Shown here: positions 52,917 to 62,576 of the stretch, one piece after another | Numbering within the stretch: the first letter of the stretch is position 1 | Layout of the letters: the number at the start of each line of letters is the position of its first letter | Source of the DNA: Synergistaceae bacterium | Lineage (GTDB): Bacteria; Synergistota; Synergistia; Synergistales; Aminobacteriaceae | Length of the DNA stretch: 64,000 nt | Assembly: GCA_018436595.1 (NCBI GenBank) | Contig: JAHDLC010000035.1 | Span: 28,264-92,263 of the forward strand | Direction of reading: 5' to 3' | The notes under the pieces: model-generated | Told to the model about the DNA's origin: nothing | What the model saw: the letters and a program-made list of their open reading frames with translations, nothing else | Database searches by the model: none | Made by a program: the position numbers and the translations under genes

Positions 52917-53263
52917 GATCGCGGAGCATCCCCGGAGGGGGAGGATCTGCCCTTGGTTCTGGAAAATCCTCAAACCGGGATTCTTCGTCGCTGTGCTCCT
53001 CAGAATGACATAATCACGGCGGGAGCTGCGGGCTTGGGAAGTGATCGCAAAGCATCCCCGGAGGGGAAGGATCTGCTCTTTTTGTCATCCTGAACGAAAG
53101 TGAAGGATCTGATTTAAAGGTCTTAAAGACCGAACCGAGATTCTTCGTCGCTGCGCTCCTCAGAATGACATAATCATGGCGTGAGCTGCGGGCTTGGGAA
53201 GAGATCGCGCTCGCGAAGAACCCGGTTTGTCATCCTGAGGCCGGCATCATGGCCGAAGGATCT
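52917..53263. repeat. Cluster of degenerate dispersed repeats
   Basis: A gene-free region (52820-53387) built of repeated pieces. Unit A (52979-53048 and 53139-53208, about 70 bases, few mismatches, containing GCTCCTCAGAATGACATAAT) recurs at a 160-base period. Unit B (52917-52950 and 53043-53076) starts GATCGC..AGCATCCCCGGA. Unit C (53081-53110 and 53226-53263) starts TTTGTCATCCTGA and ends GAAGGATCT. Related TCATCCTGA...GAAGGATCT sequences occur as dispersed repeats in diverse bacterial genomes. Confidence 0.78.
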
Positions 53264-53387
53264 CGGGTTTGACTCTGGTTTCAAAACCGGAATCTTTTTT
53301 CGCCCGGCATGAATCCCCCTGGCCCCCGGACCAGTTTGCTGGTATAAAGGCGCCGGAAGGCACCACTCTTTCGGGGAGGCAGACGAA

Positions 53388-54059
53388 ATGACCGGCTATT
53401 ACGAGAAAAAGCTCAGCAGTGCCAGGCTCAGCGAAGTCTACAACACCTCTGTCGAACGGGTCAGGCAGTATCTGGACCAGGAAATCGAATTCGTCCGCCG
53501 CAGGCTCCGGGGCGGCGAACGGGTATTGGAGCTCGGGGCGGGCTACGGACGCATCATGAAGCGGATCGCCCCCTTCGCGCACTCCGTCGTGGGGATCGAC
53601 ATCTCCGGGGACTCCGTCGCATGGGGCAGGAAATACCTGAAGGACCTCCCGAACTGCACTCTCCTGGAGGGAGACGTCCACGGCATGGAGTACGACGGCG
53701 GGTTCGACATGGTCCTCTGCCTCCAGAACGGCCTCTCCGCCATACAGGGGGACCCGGCCGACACCGTGGAGCGGAGCCTCAGGGCCCTCGTCCCGGGAGG
53801 AGAAGCCTTCTTCAGCACCTACGCCCCGGACTTCTGGGAATGGCGTCTCGCCTGGTTCCGTGAACAGGCGGAGAAGGGACTGATCGGCGAGCTGGACATG
53901 GAACGGACCGTCAGCGGCCGGATAGTATGCAAAGACGGCTTCACCGCGACCACCTTTTCGGAGGATGATCTCAAGGCCCTGGGAAAAAGGACCGGCTGTC
54001 CCTTCCGCACAGAAACCGCGGACGGTTCAAGCCTTTTCCTCATCATACGGAAGACGTGA
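53388..54059 (+). CDS. Class I SAM-dependent methyltransferase
   Basis: 223 residues. The SAM-binding motif I is RVLELGAGYGRIMKRIA, acidic motif II is VVGIDISGDS, and FDMVLCLQNGLSAI and ALVPGGEAFFSTY follow. No substrate-specific domain can be recognised. GGGGAGG precedes the ATG. It is flanked by the repeat cluster and by the promoter of the Tct operon, so it is likely transcribed alone. Confidence 0.85.
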   Translation: MTGYYEKKLSSARLSEVYNTSVERVRQYLDQEIEFVRRRLRGGERVLELGAGYGRIMKRIAPFAHSVVGIDISGDSVAWGRKYLKDLPNCTLLEGDVHGMEYDGGFDMVLCLQNGLSAIQGDPADTVERSLRALVPGGEAFFSTYAPDFWEWRLAWFREQAEKGLIGELDMERTVSGRIVCKDGFTATTFSEDDLKALGKRTGCPFRTETADGSSLFLIIRKT

Positions 54060-54099
54060 CCTCCTGCCCGGTTCCGCCGGACCGGGGGTACACCCGCCG

Positions 54100-54129
54100 T
54101 TGACACGGGCAAATTTTAAAGTGTAGAAT
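54100..54129 (+). promoter_or_regulatory. Promoter of the tctCBA operon
   Basis: TTGACA (54100-54105), 18-base spacer, TAGAAT (54124-54129), about 40 bases before the tctC start. Confidence 0.75.
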
Positions 54130-54168
54130 GTTTTGACAGATCTTACTGCACAGGAGGGATTGAAGAAG

Positions 54169-55164
54169 ATGAAAAACATCCGCTTCATCAGCGCCATGAC
54201 GGCCCTTGTCCTGATCCTTGCGGTTTCCGGCGCGGCTTTCGCCGCGTGGCCGGAAAAACCTGTGAACGTCATCGTTCCCTGGAGCCCCGGCGGCGCGTCG
54301 GACCTCACCGCCCGGACCCTCGCCGCTGAAATGGAAAAACTGCTCGGAACCCGCCTCTCGGTCACCAACACCCCCGGCGGCGCAGGCGCCATCGGAACCC
54401 AGGCCATGTTCGACGCGGCCCGGGACGGCTATACATGGTCGGCCAACGCCGACGGCAGCATCGTCACCTACCAGGCCCTCGACATGCTGAAGCAGAGCCA
54501 CAAGGACTACGCCTCCTTCATGGCGGTCTTCACGCCCAACGTCATCTGCGTTCCCGCCAACTCGCCCTTCAACGACCTGAAGGATCTCATGGAGGCCATG
54601 AAGGCCCGTCCGGTCACCGTCTCCTCGGCGGGCACCGGCAGCGGCGGTCACCAGGCGGCGGAGTTCTTCCGCATGGGCACCGGTCTCGAGTACCGGCACG
54701 TTCCCTACCAGGGCGGAGCCCCCGCGGTGACGGCCACCGTCAAGGGAGAGGTGGAGGCCATCATGCAGCTCTCCATGGAAGTGACCGAAATGCTCCGGGC
54801 CAAGCAGCTCAAGGCCCTGGCGGTCATGGACGGCGAGCCCCTCGACGTGGAGGGCTACGGCGCCATCCCGCCCATCACCAAGTGGCTTCCCGACTTCCCC
54901 AGCGTGGGGAACCGGTTCGGATTCTTCCTTCCGAAGGACATCCCCGCAGACGCGAAGGAGGCCATAACCGCCGCCTTCAAGACCGCCGCCGCCTCGGACG
55001 CCATAAAGAAGTTCGCCGCGGACAGGGGGTCCAAGGTAGTGACCCTGTACGGAGAGGAAGCGGAGAAGGAGATGGAGGTCAAGGCCTCCAGGGTCTGCTG
55101 GCTCCTCTTCGAATCCGGCGTCATCAAGAACTCCCCGGACCAGTACGGAATCCCCAAGCCCTAA
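54169..55164 (+). CDS. tctC: Tripartite tricarboxylate transporter binding protein (TctC/Bug family)
   Basis: 331 residues with a signal peptide of about 23 residues ending GAAFAA. The mature part starts WPEKPVNVIVPWSPGGASDLTAR, the carboxylate-binding loop of Bug proteins, with NTPGGAGAIGTQAM as the second loop. It binds a carboxylated solute in the periplasm for TctAB. ATG at 54169 has AGGAGGG 10 bases upstream. A TTG at 54160 is in frame but too near the ribosome binding site. Confidence 0.92.
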   Translation: MKNIRFISAMTALVLILAVSGAAFAAWPEKPVNVIVPWSPGGASDLTARTLAAEMEKLLGTRLSVTNTPGGAGAIGTQAMFDAARDGYTWSANADGSIVTYQALDMLKQSHKDYASFMAVFTPNVICVPANSPFNDLKDLMEAMKARPVTVSSAGTGSGGHQAAEFFRMGTGLEYRHVPYQGGAPAVTATVKGEVEAIMQLSMEVTEMLRAKQLKALAVMDGEPLDVEGYGAIPPITKWLPDFPSVGNRFGFFLPKDIPADAKEAITAAFKTAAASDAIKKFAADRGSKVVTLYGEEAEKEMEVKASRVCWLLFESGVIKNSPDQYGIPKP

Positions 55165-55179
55165 AACAGATCACCCGGC

Positions 55180-55210
55180 AGGAGGGGGGCGCATATCCCC
55201 CCTCCTTTTT
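55180..55210 (+). terminator. Attenuator hairpin between tctC and tctB
   Basis: A 10-bp stem AGGAGGGGGG / CCCCCCTCCT with a 7-base loop, followed by a T run. It lies mid-operon and would raise binding-protein expression relative to the permease, like the hairpin at 10948-10984. Confidence 0.8.
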
Positions 55211-55237
55211 CCCACCCTTCCCCGCGGAGGTACGCCC

Positions 55238-55756
55238 ATGGAAAAGAAAGACCTGACGTCCGGCATCGCCCTTGTCCTCACGGGAGCGGCCTTTTTCGCC
55301 GGCAGCCTGCTTCTGCCCTGGAAGGACACGGGGTACGACTGGTTCGGCGCCCCCGGCCTCGTCCCCGCCATCCTGGCCGTCCTCATCGCCCTGTGCGGTC
55401 TCCGCCTGGTCATCCGGTCCCGGAAGGAGCCCGATTTCTACGCCCGGCTCGCCGCAGGCGAAAACCCCCTGCTCTGCCCCGAAGAGGACGAAGATAACGA
55501 CAGCGGAGGAGAGACGGCCCGCCCGGCGTGGATGGAAAAGGAACGGCCTCGGGCGGTACTGACCGTTGCCCTCTGCTGCACCTACGTGCTGCTCCTCGGA
55601 CGGGTGCCCTACATGGCGGCCACGGCCGCCTTCATCACCGGCTTCATCCTCCTCTTCCGGGGCGCGGGCATCCTGAAGGCCCTCTTCATCGGCGGAACCG
55701 CGTCCGTTTCCATCTGGTTCGTCTTCTACAAAATCTTCGCCGTCTTTCTGCCCTGA
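55238..55756 (+). CDS. tctB: TctB family small membrane subunit
   Basis: 172 residues with four hydrophobic segments: residues about 8-28, 42-60, then, after an acidic loop (EEDEDNDSGGE), about 105-122 and 128-165. This is the TctB layout. It partners with TctA. GCGGAGG precedes the ATG. It is 15 bases before tctA. Confidence 0.85.
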   Translation: MEKKDLTSGIALVLTGAAFFAGSLLLPWKDTGYDWFGAPGLVPAILAVLIALCGLRLVIRSRKEPDFYARLAAGENPLLCPEEDEDNDSGGETARPAWMEKERPRAVLTVALCCTYVLLLGRVPYMAATAAFITGFILLFRGAGILKALFIGGTASVSIWFVFYKIFAVFLP

Positions 55757-55771
55757 GGGAGGGATGCCGCC

Positions 55772-57262
55772 ATGTCCATTTCCGTCCTGTTCTCCGAATT
55801 TATGGAACTGATGAACCCGACCAGCATCTTCAACGCCTTCTGGGCCACCGGGTTCGGCATCATCGTCGGCATGCTCCCGGGCCTCACGGCCACCATGGGG
55901 GTGGCCCTCCTCACGGGGCTCACCTTCCGCTTCATGCCCGAGCAGGCCATGGTGGTCCTCATCTCCACCTACGTGGGGTCCATCTACGGAGGCAGCCGGT
56001 CGGCCATTTTGCTCAACATACCGGGAACGCCCGCCAACGCCGCCACCTGCATCGACGGCAACCCCCTCGCCCGCAGGGGCGAGGCCGGGTACGCCATCGG
56101 CCTTGCCACCACCTCCTCGGGGATCGGCACCTTCTTCGGCCTGGTCTGCCTTGCCGTCTTCTCGCCCCTCCTGGGAAAAATCGCCCTCCAGTTCGGCTCG
56201 TGGGAGTTCTTCGTCCTCTCCATCTTCGGCATCGTCATCTGCGGCAACCTCACCGCCCCCAAAGACCCCCTGAAGGGGTGGATCGCCGGCATTGCGGGGC
56301 TGCTGCTCTCCCAGGTGGGGCAGGACCCCATACAGGCCCTTCCGCGCTTCACCTTCGGCCAGCTCCAGCTCATGGGCGGCCTGTCCCTCATTCCCGTCCT
56401 CGTGGGAGCCTACGGCGTGGGGGAGATCATCGAGGTCATGCAGCGCCCCCGGGACTACACCGTCCGCACGAAGGTCCGGCAGGTTATCCCGCCCCTCCGG
56501 GACCTCTTCCGGTACTGGAAGACCATACTCCGTTCCGGGATCATCGGCGTTCTCGTGGGGGCCATCCCCGGCGTGGGGGAGGACACGGCCTCCTGGATCT
56601 CCTACGACACCGCCAAGCGCTTCAGCGACCGTCCCGATGAGTTCGGCAAGGGATCCCACGAAGGGCTCATCGCCGCCGAGACGGCGAACAACGCATGCAT
56701 CGGCGGGGCCGTCATCCCGGTGCTCACCCTCGCTGTCCCCGGAAGTGCCCCGGCAGCGGTCCTCCTGGCCGCCATGTGGCTCCACGGCATCCGCCCCGGG
56801 CCGCTGCTGCCTATAGAGCAGCCCTTCTTCATTGGCACCGTCACCGCCATCTTCCTGCTGTCCACCATCGCCATGGTGGTCCTGGGCCTCTCCCTGGTCC
56901 GCCCCCTGGTGAAGGTGCTCCAGGTGCCCCGCATGATCCTCATGCCCGTGGTCTTCACCCTCTGCTGCGTGGGCTCCTTCGCGGTGAGCGGACGGCTCTT
57001 TGATGTGTACCTCATGTTCCTCTTCGGCATCCTGGGGTACTTCATGCGGCGCAACGACTTTCCCGCCGCCCCCATGGTCCTGGGCTTCATCCTCGGCCCC
57101 ATGGCGGACGACAACTTCCGGCGGGCCATGATTATCACCGGGGGTGACATCTCCCCCTTCTTCACCCGTCCCATCTCCATCATCCTCTGGCTGCTCACCC
57201 TCGCCGTCATACTCGGCAGAAGCACCCTCTTCCGGAAGATGCTCCGGAGCCTGAAAAAATAA
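55772..57262 (+). CDS. tctA: TctA family large permease subunit
   Basis: A 496-residue protein with about 11-12 helices. TctA signatures: GIIVGMLPGLTATMGVALL, YGGSRSAILLNIPGTPANA, GVLVGAIPGVGEDTASWISY and the late LGFILGPMADDNFRRA. It drives cation-coupled uptake of the carboxylate captured by TctC. GAGGGAGGGATG context precedes the ATG. The oxidoreductase gene follows after 19 bases. Confidence 0.93.
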   Translation: MSISVLFSEFMELMNPTSIFNAFWATGFGIIVGMLPGLTATMGVALLTGLTFRFMPEQAMVVLISTYVGSIYGGSRSAILLNIPGTPANAATCIDGNPLARRGEAGYAIGLATTSSGIGTFFGLVCLAVFSPLLGKIALQFGSWEFFVLSIFGIVICGNLTAPKDPLKGWIAGIAGLLLSQVGQDPIQALPRFTFGQLQLMGGLSLIPVLVGAYGVGEIIEVMQRPRDYTVRTKVRQVIPPLRDLFRYWKTILRSGIIGVLVGAIPGVGEDTASWISYDTAKRFSDRPDEFGKGSHEGLIAAETANNACIGGAVIPVLTLAVPGSAPAAVLLAAMWLHGIRPGPLLPIEQPFFIGTVTAIFLLSTIAMVVLGLSLVRPLVKVLQVPRMILMPVVFTLCCVGSFAVSGRLFDVYLMFLFGILGYFMRRNDFPAAPMVLGFILGPMADDNFRRAMIITGGDISPFFTRPISIILWLLTLAVILGRSTLFRKMLRSLKK

Positions 57263-57281
57263 CGAAGGAGGAAGAAACCTC

Positions 57282-58448
57282 ATGAAAAAAGTGAGAATCG
57301 GAATGGTCGGCGCGGGATTCATCTCCCGCATCCACCTGGAGGCCTACAAGCGGGTCTACGGGCTCCAGGCCTCGGTGGAGGCCGTTTGCGCCCGCAGCGA
57401 CAGCACGAAGGACTTCGCCGCCGCCTACGGCATCCCGAAGGTGTACTCCGACTACCATGACCTCATGAAAGACCCCGACATCGACGTGGTGGACATCTGC
57501 ACCCCGCCCCAGCTCCACGCCGTCATGATCGAGGAGTTCCTTTCCGCCGGCAAGCACGTGATCTCCGAAAAGCCCTTCACCGGCTACTTCGGCGTTCCGG
57601 GGGACGTGCAGCCCGTGGGGAAGGTCTGCAAGCGGAAGATGTACGACGCCGTCCTCGAGGGAATGGAGCGGACCGCCGGCATCGTCCGGAAAAGCGGCAG
57701 GCTCTTCTGCTACGCCGAGGACTGGGTCTACGCCCCCGCCGTGGCCAAGGCCTCGGAAATACTGAAGAAAACGGGGGACAAGATCCTCTTCCTCAAAGCC
57801 GAGGAAAGCCACAGCGGCTCCCACGCCTGGCACGCCGCCGAGTGGGCCCAGACCGGCGGAGGCTCCATGATCCGCCAGGGGTGCCACCCCCTGTCGGCGG
57901 TCCTTCACCTCAAGATGACGGAAGCGAAGGCCAGGGGAGAAGCCTTCTCCGTGGAGAGCGTGGTGTGCGACACCGGCGTGGTCACGGAAAGGCTCACAAA
58001 GGAAGAGCGGAGGTTCATCGCCGCCAATCCCGTGGACGTGGAGGACTGGTCCATGCTCTCCCTCACCTTCGGCGACGGCACCAAGGCCACCATCTTCTCG
58101 GGCGACTTCGTCACCGGGGGCGTGCGGAACCTCATCGAGTTCAACACCAACACGGGAACCCTGGTCTGCAACATCGCCCCCAACAACGGCATGATGACCT
58201 ACGCCGCCGACGCCTCCGTGCTGAAGGACGTCTATCTCACCGAAAAGGTGGAGACCACCGCGGGCTGGCAGTACGTCCTGCTGGACGAAGAATCCGCCCG
58301 GGGGTACCTCCAGGAAGCCCAGGACTTCATGGAGTGCGTGGCCACGGGCAGGCAGCCCCTCTCCGGGCTCGACCTCGCCTATGAAACCATAAAGATTACC
58401 TATGCGGGCTACCTCTCCGCCGAAAAAGGCGAGAGGGTAAAGCTCTAG
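57282..58448 (+). CDS. Gfo/Idh/MocA family oxidoreductase
   Basis: 388 residues. An N-terminal Rossmann domain (RIGMVGAGFISRIHLEAY) with the family EKP motif in SEKPFTG is followed by a C-terminal alpha/beta domain. QTGGGSMIRQGCHPLS supplies the conserved His. These enzymes oxidise or reduce sugars, inositols or sugar acids with NAD(P). Its place between a carboxylate importer and nagB suggests it converts an imported amino-sugar acid or related compound toward glucosamine 6-phosphate, but this is inference. GGAGG precedes the ATG. Confidence 0.88.
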   Translation: MKKVRIGMVGAGFISRIHLEAYKRVYGLQASVEAVCARSDSTKDFAAAYGIPKVYSDYHDLMKDPDIDVVDICTPPQLHAVMIEEFLSAGKHVISEKPFTGYFGVPGDVQPVGKVCKRKMYDAVLEGMERTAGIVRKSGRLFCYAEDWVYAPAVAKASEILKKTGDKILFLKAEESHSGSHAWHAAEWAQTGGGSMIRQGCHPLSAVLHLKMTEAKARGEAFSVESVVCDTGVVTERLTKEERRFIAANPVDVEDWSMLSLTFGDGTKATIFSGDFVTGGVRNLIEFNTNTGTLVCNIAPNNGMMTYAADASVLKDVYLTEKVETTAGWQYVLLDEESARGYLQEAQDFMECVATGRQPLSGLDLAYETIKITYAGYLSAEKGERVKL

Positions 58449-58466
58449 CGCCGGCAGGGGTATAGA

Positions 58467-59219
58467 ATGAACATTTTTGTTTTCGACACGCCCGACGAAC
58501 TTGCCGCCGCAGCGGCGAAGCGGGGCGCCGAACTGCTCCGGAAAACCGTGGAGGAAAAGGGCCGGGCCCGGCTGATGCTCTCCACGGGAGCGTCCCAGTT
58601 CGGCACCCTCCGGGAGCTTGTCTCCCACCCCGTGGACTGGTCAAAGGTGGAGATGTTCCACCTGGACGAGTACGTGGGCCTGCCCGAAAGCCATGGGGCA
58701 AGCTTCCGCCGGTACCTTCAGGAGCGGTTCGTCTCGAAGGTGAACCCCGGGAAGGTCCATTTCGTCAACTGGGAGGGCGGCGCGGAAAAGAACATGAAGG
58801 CCCTGTCGGAGGAAATATCCAAAGCCCCCGTGGACGTGGCCTTCATCGGTATCGGGGAGAACGGCCACATCGCCTTCAACGACCCCCCCGCCGATTTTGA
58901 GACGGAAGAGCCCTTTCTGCTGGTCACCCTCGACGACGCCTGCAGACGGCAGCAGGTGGGGGAGGGGTGGTTCCCCTCGGCGGACGATGTTCCGGAGCAG
59001 GCCATAACGGCCTCGGTCCGCCAGATACTGAAGTGCCGCACCATCCTCGCCGCCGTTCCCTTCAGGGTGAAGGCCGAGGCGGTGCGGAAAACCCTGGAAA
59101 GCCCGGTGGACCCGGCAGTTCCGGCGTCCATCCTCAAGACCCACCCAGATGTGACCCTCTACCTGGACCGGGAGTCCGCCTCCCTCGCCGGGGAGTATCT
59201 GCCGGACCGCTTCCGGTGA
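58467..59219 (+). CDS. nagB: Glucosamine-6-phosphate deaminase
   Basis: 250 residues. STGASQFGTL is the phosphate loop, MFHLDEYVG and FIGIGENGHIAFNDPP contain the catalytic Asp and His residues. It converts glucosamine 6-phosphate to fructose 6-phosphate and ammonia. The GEN in place of the usual GxD-GH context is a minor variant. It is the last gene before a terminator and the helicase insertion; nagA lies 3.4 kb downstream. Confidence 0.9.
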   Translation: MNIFVFDTPDELAAAAAKRGAELLRKTVEEKGRARLMLSTGASQFGTLRELVSHPVDWSKVEMFHLDEYVGLPESHGASFRRYLQERFVSKVNPGKVHFVNWEGGAEKNMKALSEEISKAPVDVAFIGIGENGHIAFNDPPADFETEEPFLLVTLDDACRRQQVGEGWFPSADDVPEQAITASVRQILKCRTILAAVPFRVKAEAVRKTLESPVDPAVPASILKTHPDVTLYLDRESASLAGEYLPDRFR

Positions 59220-59243
59220 GGGGTGGTTACACAAAAACCATTT

Positions 59244-59266
59244 AACTGCCGAGCGGGGCAGTTTTA
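59244..59266 (+). terminator. Terminator after nagB
   Basis: 7-bp stem AACTGCC / GGCAGTT with a 6-base loop, followed by TTTT, 25 bases past the nagB stop. Confidence 0.7.
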
Positions 59267-59346
59267 GAAACTGACTACCCTGGACGAAGAGAAGCATAAA
59301 ATAATGGCTCCGTTTTGACTCGAAAAAAGCAGGAGGTTGTTGTGCT

Positions 59347-62300
59347 ATGGCTCCACTTTCGCCAGGACTCTACGAACAGGTAATCAACGAGGCAATCGCG
59401 GCAGAACTCAACACAATCGATATGCTTTCCGAAGTCGCCCCCATTGACCCTGCCGAAAGTGCCGGGGTACTGGCAAAGTATGTCTCTGACATTCTGGAGA
59501 AGGGACTTGAGGCCCTTAGCGATAAGAAAAACGATTTGCAGAGCCAAATACTGCTTACCAACCGGATCCTTGAGCTCATTGCGGGGGAAACGGGGCGTCA
59601 TGTAAACGGCGGAAGACTTCCTGAGACCGACCGGGCGGAGCAACTTCTGGCTCTGTTAGAAAAAACCAATACACTTCACGCTTTGTATGAAAAAGAGCGG
59701 GTTGTCCGGCCTGAGACTTCTCTTGCACAAAGCAGCCTCTTTACCGGAGCGGTGCATGAACCCAGTCTTTTCACCGAACTAAAAAGAGAGATTCAGTCAT
59801 GTGATCGAATCGACATGCTAGTGTCCTTCATCAAATGGAGCGGTTTGCGCCTGATCATTGATGAATTGAGAGATTTTACCGGCCGGGGAGGAGTGCTCAG
59901 GGTCATCACTACTTCCTACATGGGAGCCACTGACATAAAGGCGGTCGAGGAGCTCTTTCAACTTCCTAACACGGAAATCAAGGTCAGCTATGATACGAAA
60001 CGTACTCGTCTTCATGCCAAAGCCTACATTTTTTATCGAAACACCGGTTTCACTACGGCCTACATCGGCTCCTCCAATCTTTCAAATTCAGCTATTTCAA
60101 GCGGGCTCGAATGGAATGTGAAGGTCACGGCCCGGGACCAGCCGGCAACGCTGCGCAAAATTGAAGCGACTTTCGAAAGTTACCTTAACTCCAGTGAGTT
60201 TGAGAACTACACCAATGAACAAAAACCAAAGCTTGAAAGAGCGCTGAAAACCGAAAAATGGGGCGAAGCTTCTGCCGATATACCATATTTGTTCGATATA
60301 AGGCCGTATCCTTTTCAGCAGGAGATTTTGGATAACCTGGAGGCCGAGCGGACCGTTCGGGGGCGATTTAAAAATTTGATTGTCTCCGCAACCGGCACGG
60401 GCAAAACAGTAATTTCAGGTCTTGATTACAAACGCTTCAAAGAGCAAAACTCCAAAAGATCATGCCGGATGCTTTTTGTCGCCCATCGGGAAGAAATTCT
60501 GAGGCAAAGTCTTTCCTGTTTTCGGGGGGTGCTCAGAGACCCCAATTTCGGGGATTTGTTCGTGGGTGATCATCGGCCGGACACTCTTGACCACCTGTTC
60601 ATCTCGGTTCAAACGTTCCATTCCCAGCAGTTTGAAACAAAGACTTCCCCTGATTTCTATGACTATATTGTGGTGGACGAGTTTCATCATGCCGCAGCGC
60701 CGACCTATCAGAAGCTTTTTACTCATTACAGACCGAAAATTCTTCTGGGTCTCACCGCAACACCTGAACGGATGGACGGTAAAAGTGTGCTGGAGTATTT
60801 TGACAACAAAATTGCGGCTGAAATACGTCTTCCGGAGGCCATCGACCGAAAATTGCTTTCTCCATTCCAGTATTTCGGTGTCACCGATACTGTGGACCTG
60901 AATGATCTCAGATGGGTTCGTGGCGGATATCAGGTCTCAGACTTGGACAATGTTTACGTATTGAACAGGAGCGTCGCAAAGAATAGAGCGGCCATGATAG
61001 TCAAATCGATAATCAAATATGTAACCGATATGAATGATGTGAAGGGATTGGGTTTTTGTGTATCAGTGGAGCACGCCAAGTTTATGGCGGAGTTTTTTAA
61101 TAACGCCGGTATCCCGTCAATGTGTCTGGTGGGCCAGTCCCCCGACGAAGAAAGGGCTGCCGCAAAGAATCGACTGGTCAGTGGGAAAATTCGTTTCATC
61201 TTTGTGGTGAACATCTATAACGAGGGAGTCGATATTCCCGAGGTTAATACGGTGCTGTTTTTGCGCCCAACAGAGTCGCTGACGGTTTTTCTCCAGCAAC
61301 TTGGACGGGGCCTTCGATTGTCCGAAGGTAAGGAATGCCTCACGATACTGGATTTCATCGGGCAGGCCAACAAGCGCTATAATTTCGAGGAAAAATTTGC
61401 GGCATTGCTTTCAAATACATCCCGCAGTGTCCAAAAAGAAGTGAAGGACGGTTTCGTCAGTCTGCCAAAGGGTTGTTATATTCAGTTGGAGCGAAAAGCG
61501 AAGGAATACATCCTCGACAACATCAAAAGTGCTTTTGGGGCACGAACCGGACTACTATCCCGCATTGCATCTTTTGAGGAGGACAGCGGCCTGCCGCTGA
61601 CGCTGGCAAATTTCGTGGATTATTACCACCTCGATCCTCGGATCATTTACAGACATCACAGTTTTTACCGTCTGTGCGCAAACGCAGGCGTCAAGAAAGA
61701 TTTTAGTGAACCCATGGAAGAAGTTGTAACCAAGGCTTTTTCCCGCATTTGTGCTATTGATTCCAGACGATGGATTTCTTTTCTGCTCGAAAAACTGCCT
61801 GTACTCGAGACTGTGACCCTGTCGGATGATGAAGAGGCTATGCTGCGGATGTTGCAGTTCACCATCTGGCAGAAATCCTTCAACGAGTGTGGTTTCCAAA
61901 ACCTAAAAGAGGGTTTTATCGGGCTGAAATCGAACCCGGTACTGTTTTCCGAACTCATGGAATTACTTCGTTTCAATTATGACCGCATCGATTTCATCGA
62001 CGAGAAGCTCGACCTGCCCTTTCCTTGTCCGTTGGATGTCCACTGCACCTACACCCGTGATCAGATTCTTTCTGCATTGGGTTTCCTGAAACCTTCCACT
62101 GTGCGCGAGGGTGTCAAATATCTGGAGGAAATTTCCACAGATTTACTCTTTGTTACGCTCAATAAGTCCGATAAGGACTATTCTCCCACGACCATGTACA
62201 AGGACTACTCAATCAACGAATGGCTGTTTCACTGGCAAAGCCAGAGTACCACAGCGGAAACCTCCCCAACGGGACAGAGATATATCGGACATAAAAAACA

Positions 62301-62490
62301 GGGCAGTTTCGTAATGCTCTTTGTCCGCGAAAGCAAGACGGACATTACAGGTGCCTCACCCTACACATTTTTGGGACTTGCGGATTATGTCAGCCATGAG
62401 GGCTCCCGTCCTATGAGCATCACGTGGAAATTGCACAAGGCGATACCGGCGAAATTCCTCAAAAAAACAAATCAATTAATGGCGAGCTAA
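59347..62490 (+). CDS. PLD-nuclease/SF2-helicase/DUF3427 protein, candidate single-gene defence factor
   Basis: 1047 residues. An N-terminal helical region (1-130) is followed by a phospholipase-D-type nuclease domain (about 135-290) with one HxK motif, HAKAYIFYRNTGFTTAYIGS. An SF2 helicase core (about 315-690) shows SATGTGKTVISG, DEFHHA, LTATPER and QQLGRGLRLSEG. The DUF3427-type C-terminus (about 700-1040) ends it. Such fusions resemble restriction-like helicase-nucleases. Base composition is visibly lower in GC and codon use is different from neighbours, and it interrupts a nag locus, suggesting horizontal acquisition. GCAGGAGG lies upstream of ATG 59347. Confidence 0.85.
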   Translation: MAPLSPGLYEQVINEAIAAELNTIDMLSEVAPIDPAESAGVLAKYVSDILEKGLEALSDKKNDLQSQILLTNRILELIAGETGRHVNGGRLPETDRAEQLLALLEKTNTLHALYEKERVVRPETSLAQSSLFTGAVHEPSLFTELKREIQSCDRIDMLVSFIKWSGLRLIIDELRDFTGRGGVLRVITTSYMGATDIKAVEELFQLPNTEIKVSYDTKRTRLHAKAYIFYRNTGFTTAYIGSSNLSNSAISSGLEWNVKVTARDQPATLRKIEATFESYLNSSEFENYTNEQKPKLERALKTEKWGEASADIPYLFDIRPYPFQQEILDNLEAERTVRGRFKNLIVSATGTGKTVISGLDYKRFKEQNSKRSCRMLFVAHREEILRQSLSCFRGVLRDPNFGDLFVGDHRPDTLDHLFISVQTFHSQQFETKTSPDFYDYIVVDEFHHAAAPTYQKLFTHYRPKILLGLTATPERMDGKSVLEYFDNKIAAEIRLPEAIDRKLLSPFQYFGVTDTVDLNDLRWVRGGYQVSDLDNVYVLNRSVAKNRAAMIVKSIIKYVTDMNDVKGLGFCVSVEHAKFMAEFFNNAGIPSMCLVGQSPDEERAAAKNRLVSGKIRFIFVVNIYNEGVDIPEVNTVLFLRPTESLTVFLQQLGRGLRLSEGKECLTILDFIGQANKRYNFEEKFAALLSNTSRSVQKEVKDGFVSLPKGCYIQLERKAKEYILDNIKSAFGARTGLLSRIASFEEDSGLPLTLANFVDYYHLDPRIIYRHHSFYRLCANAGVKKDFSEPMEEVVTKAFSRICAIDSRRWISFLLEKLPVLETVTLSDDEEAMLRMLQFTIWQKSFNECGFQNLKEGFIGLKSNPVLFSELMELLRFNYDRIDFIDEKLDLPFPCPLDVHCTYTRDQILSALGFLKPSTVREGVKYLEEISTDLLFVTLNKSDKDYSPTTMYKDYSINEWLFHWQSQSTTAETSPTGQRYIGHKKQGSFVMLFVRESKTDITGASPYTFLGLADYVSHEGSRPMSITWKLHKAIPAKFLKKTNQLMAS

Positions 62491-62576
62491 TAATTTGAAA
62501 GGCGTCCTCAGGAAAAGAGCGGTCTTTCATGGTTCAAATGAGCCAGAGTTGTTGTTGAATTGACGGAGGAGAATCA

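Noticed and set aside
52917..53263. CRISPR array
   Set aside because: The repeats are long, degenerate, few and of mixed types, with no constant spacer length and no cas genes.
55124..57331. 735-residue minus-strand ORF opposite the Tct genes
   Set aside because: It is rich in Gly/Glu/Asp/His repeats, has no domain, and mirrors the codon bias of the clear TctC, TctB and TctA genes on the other strand.
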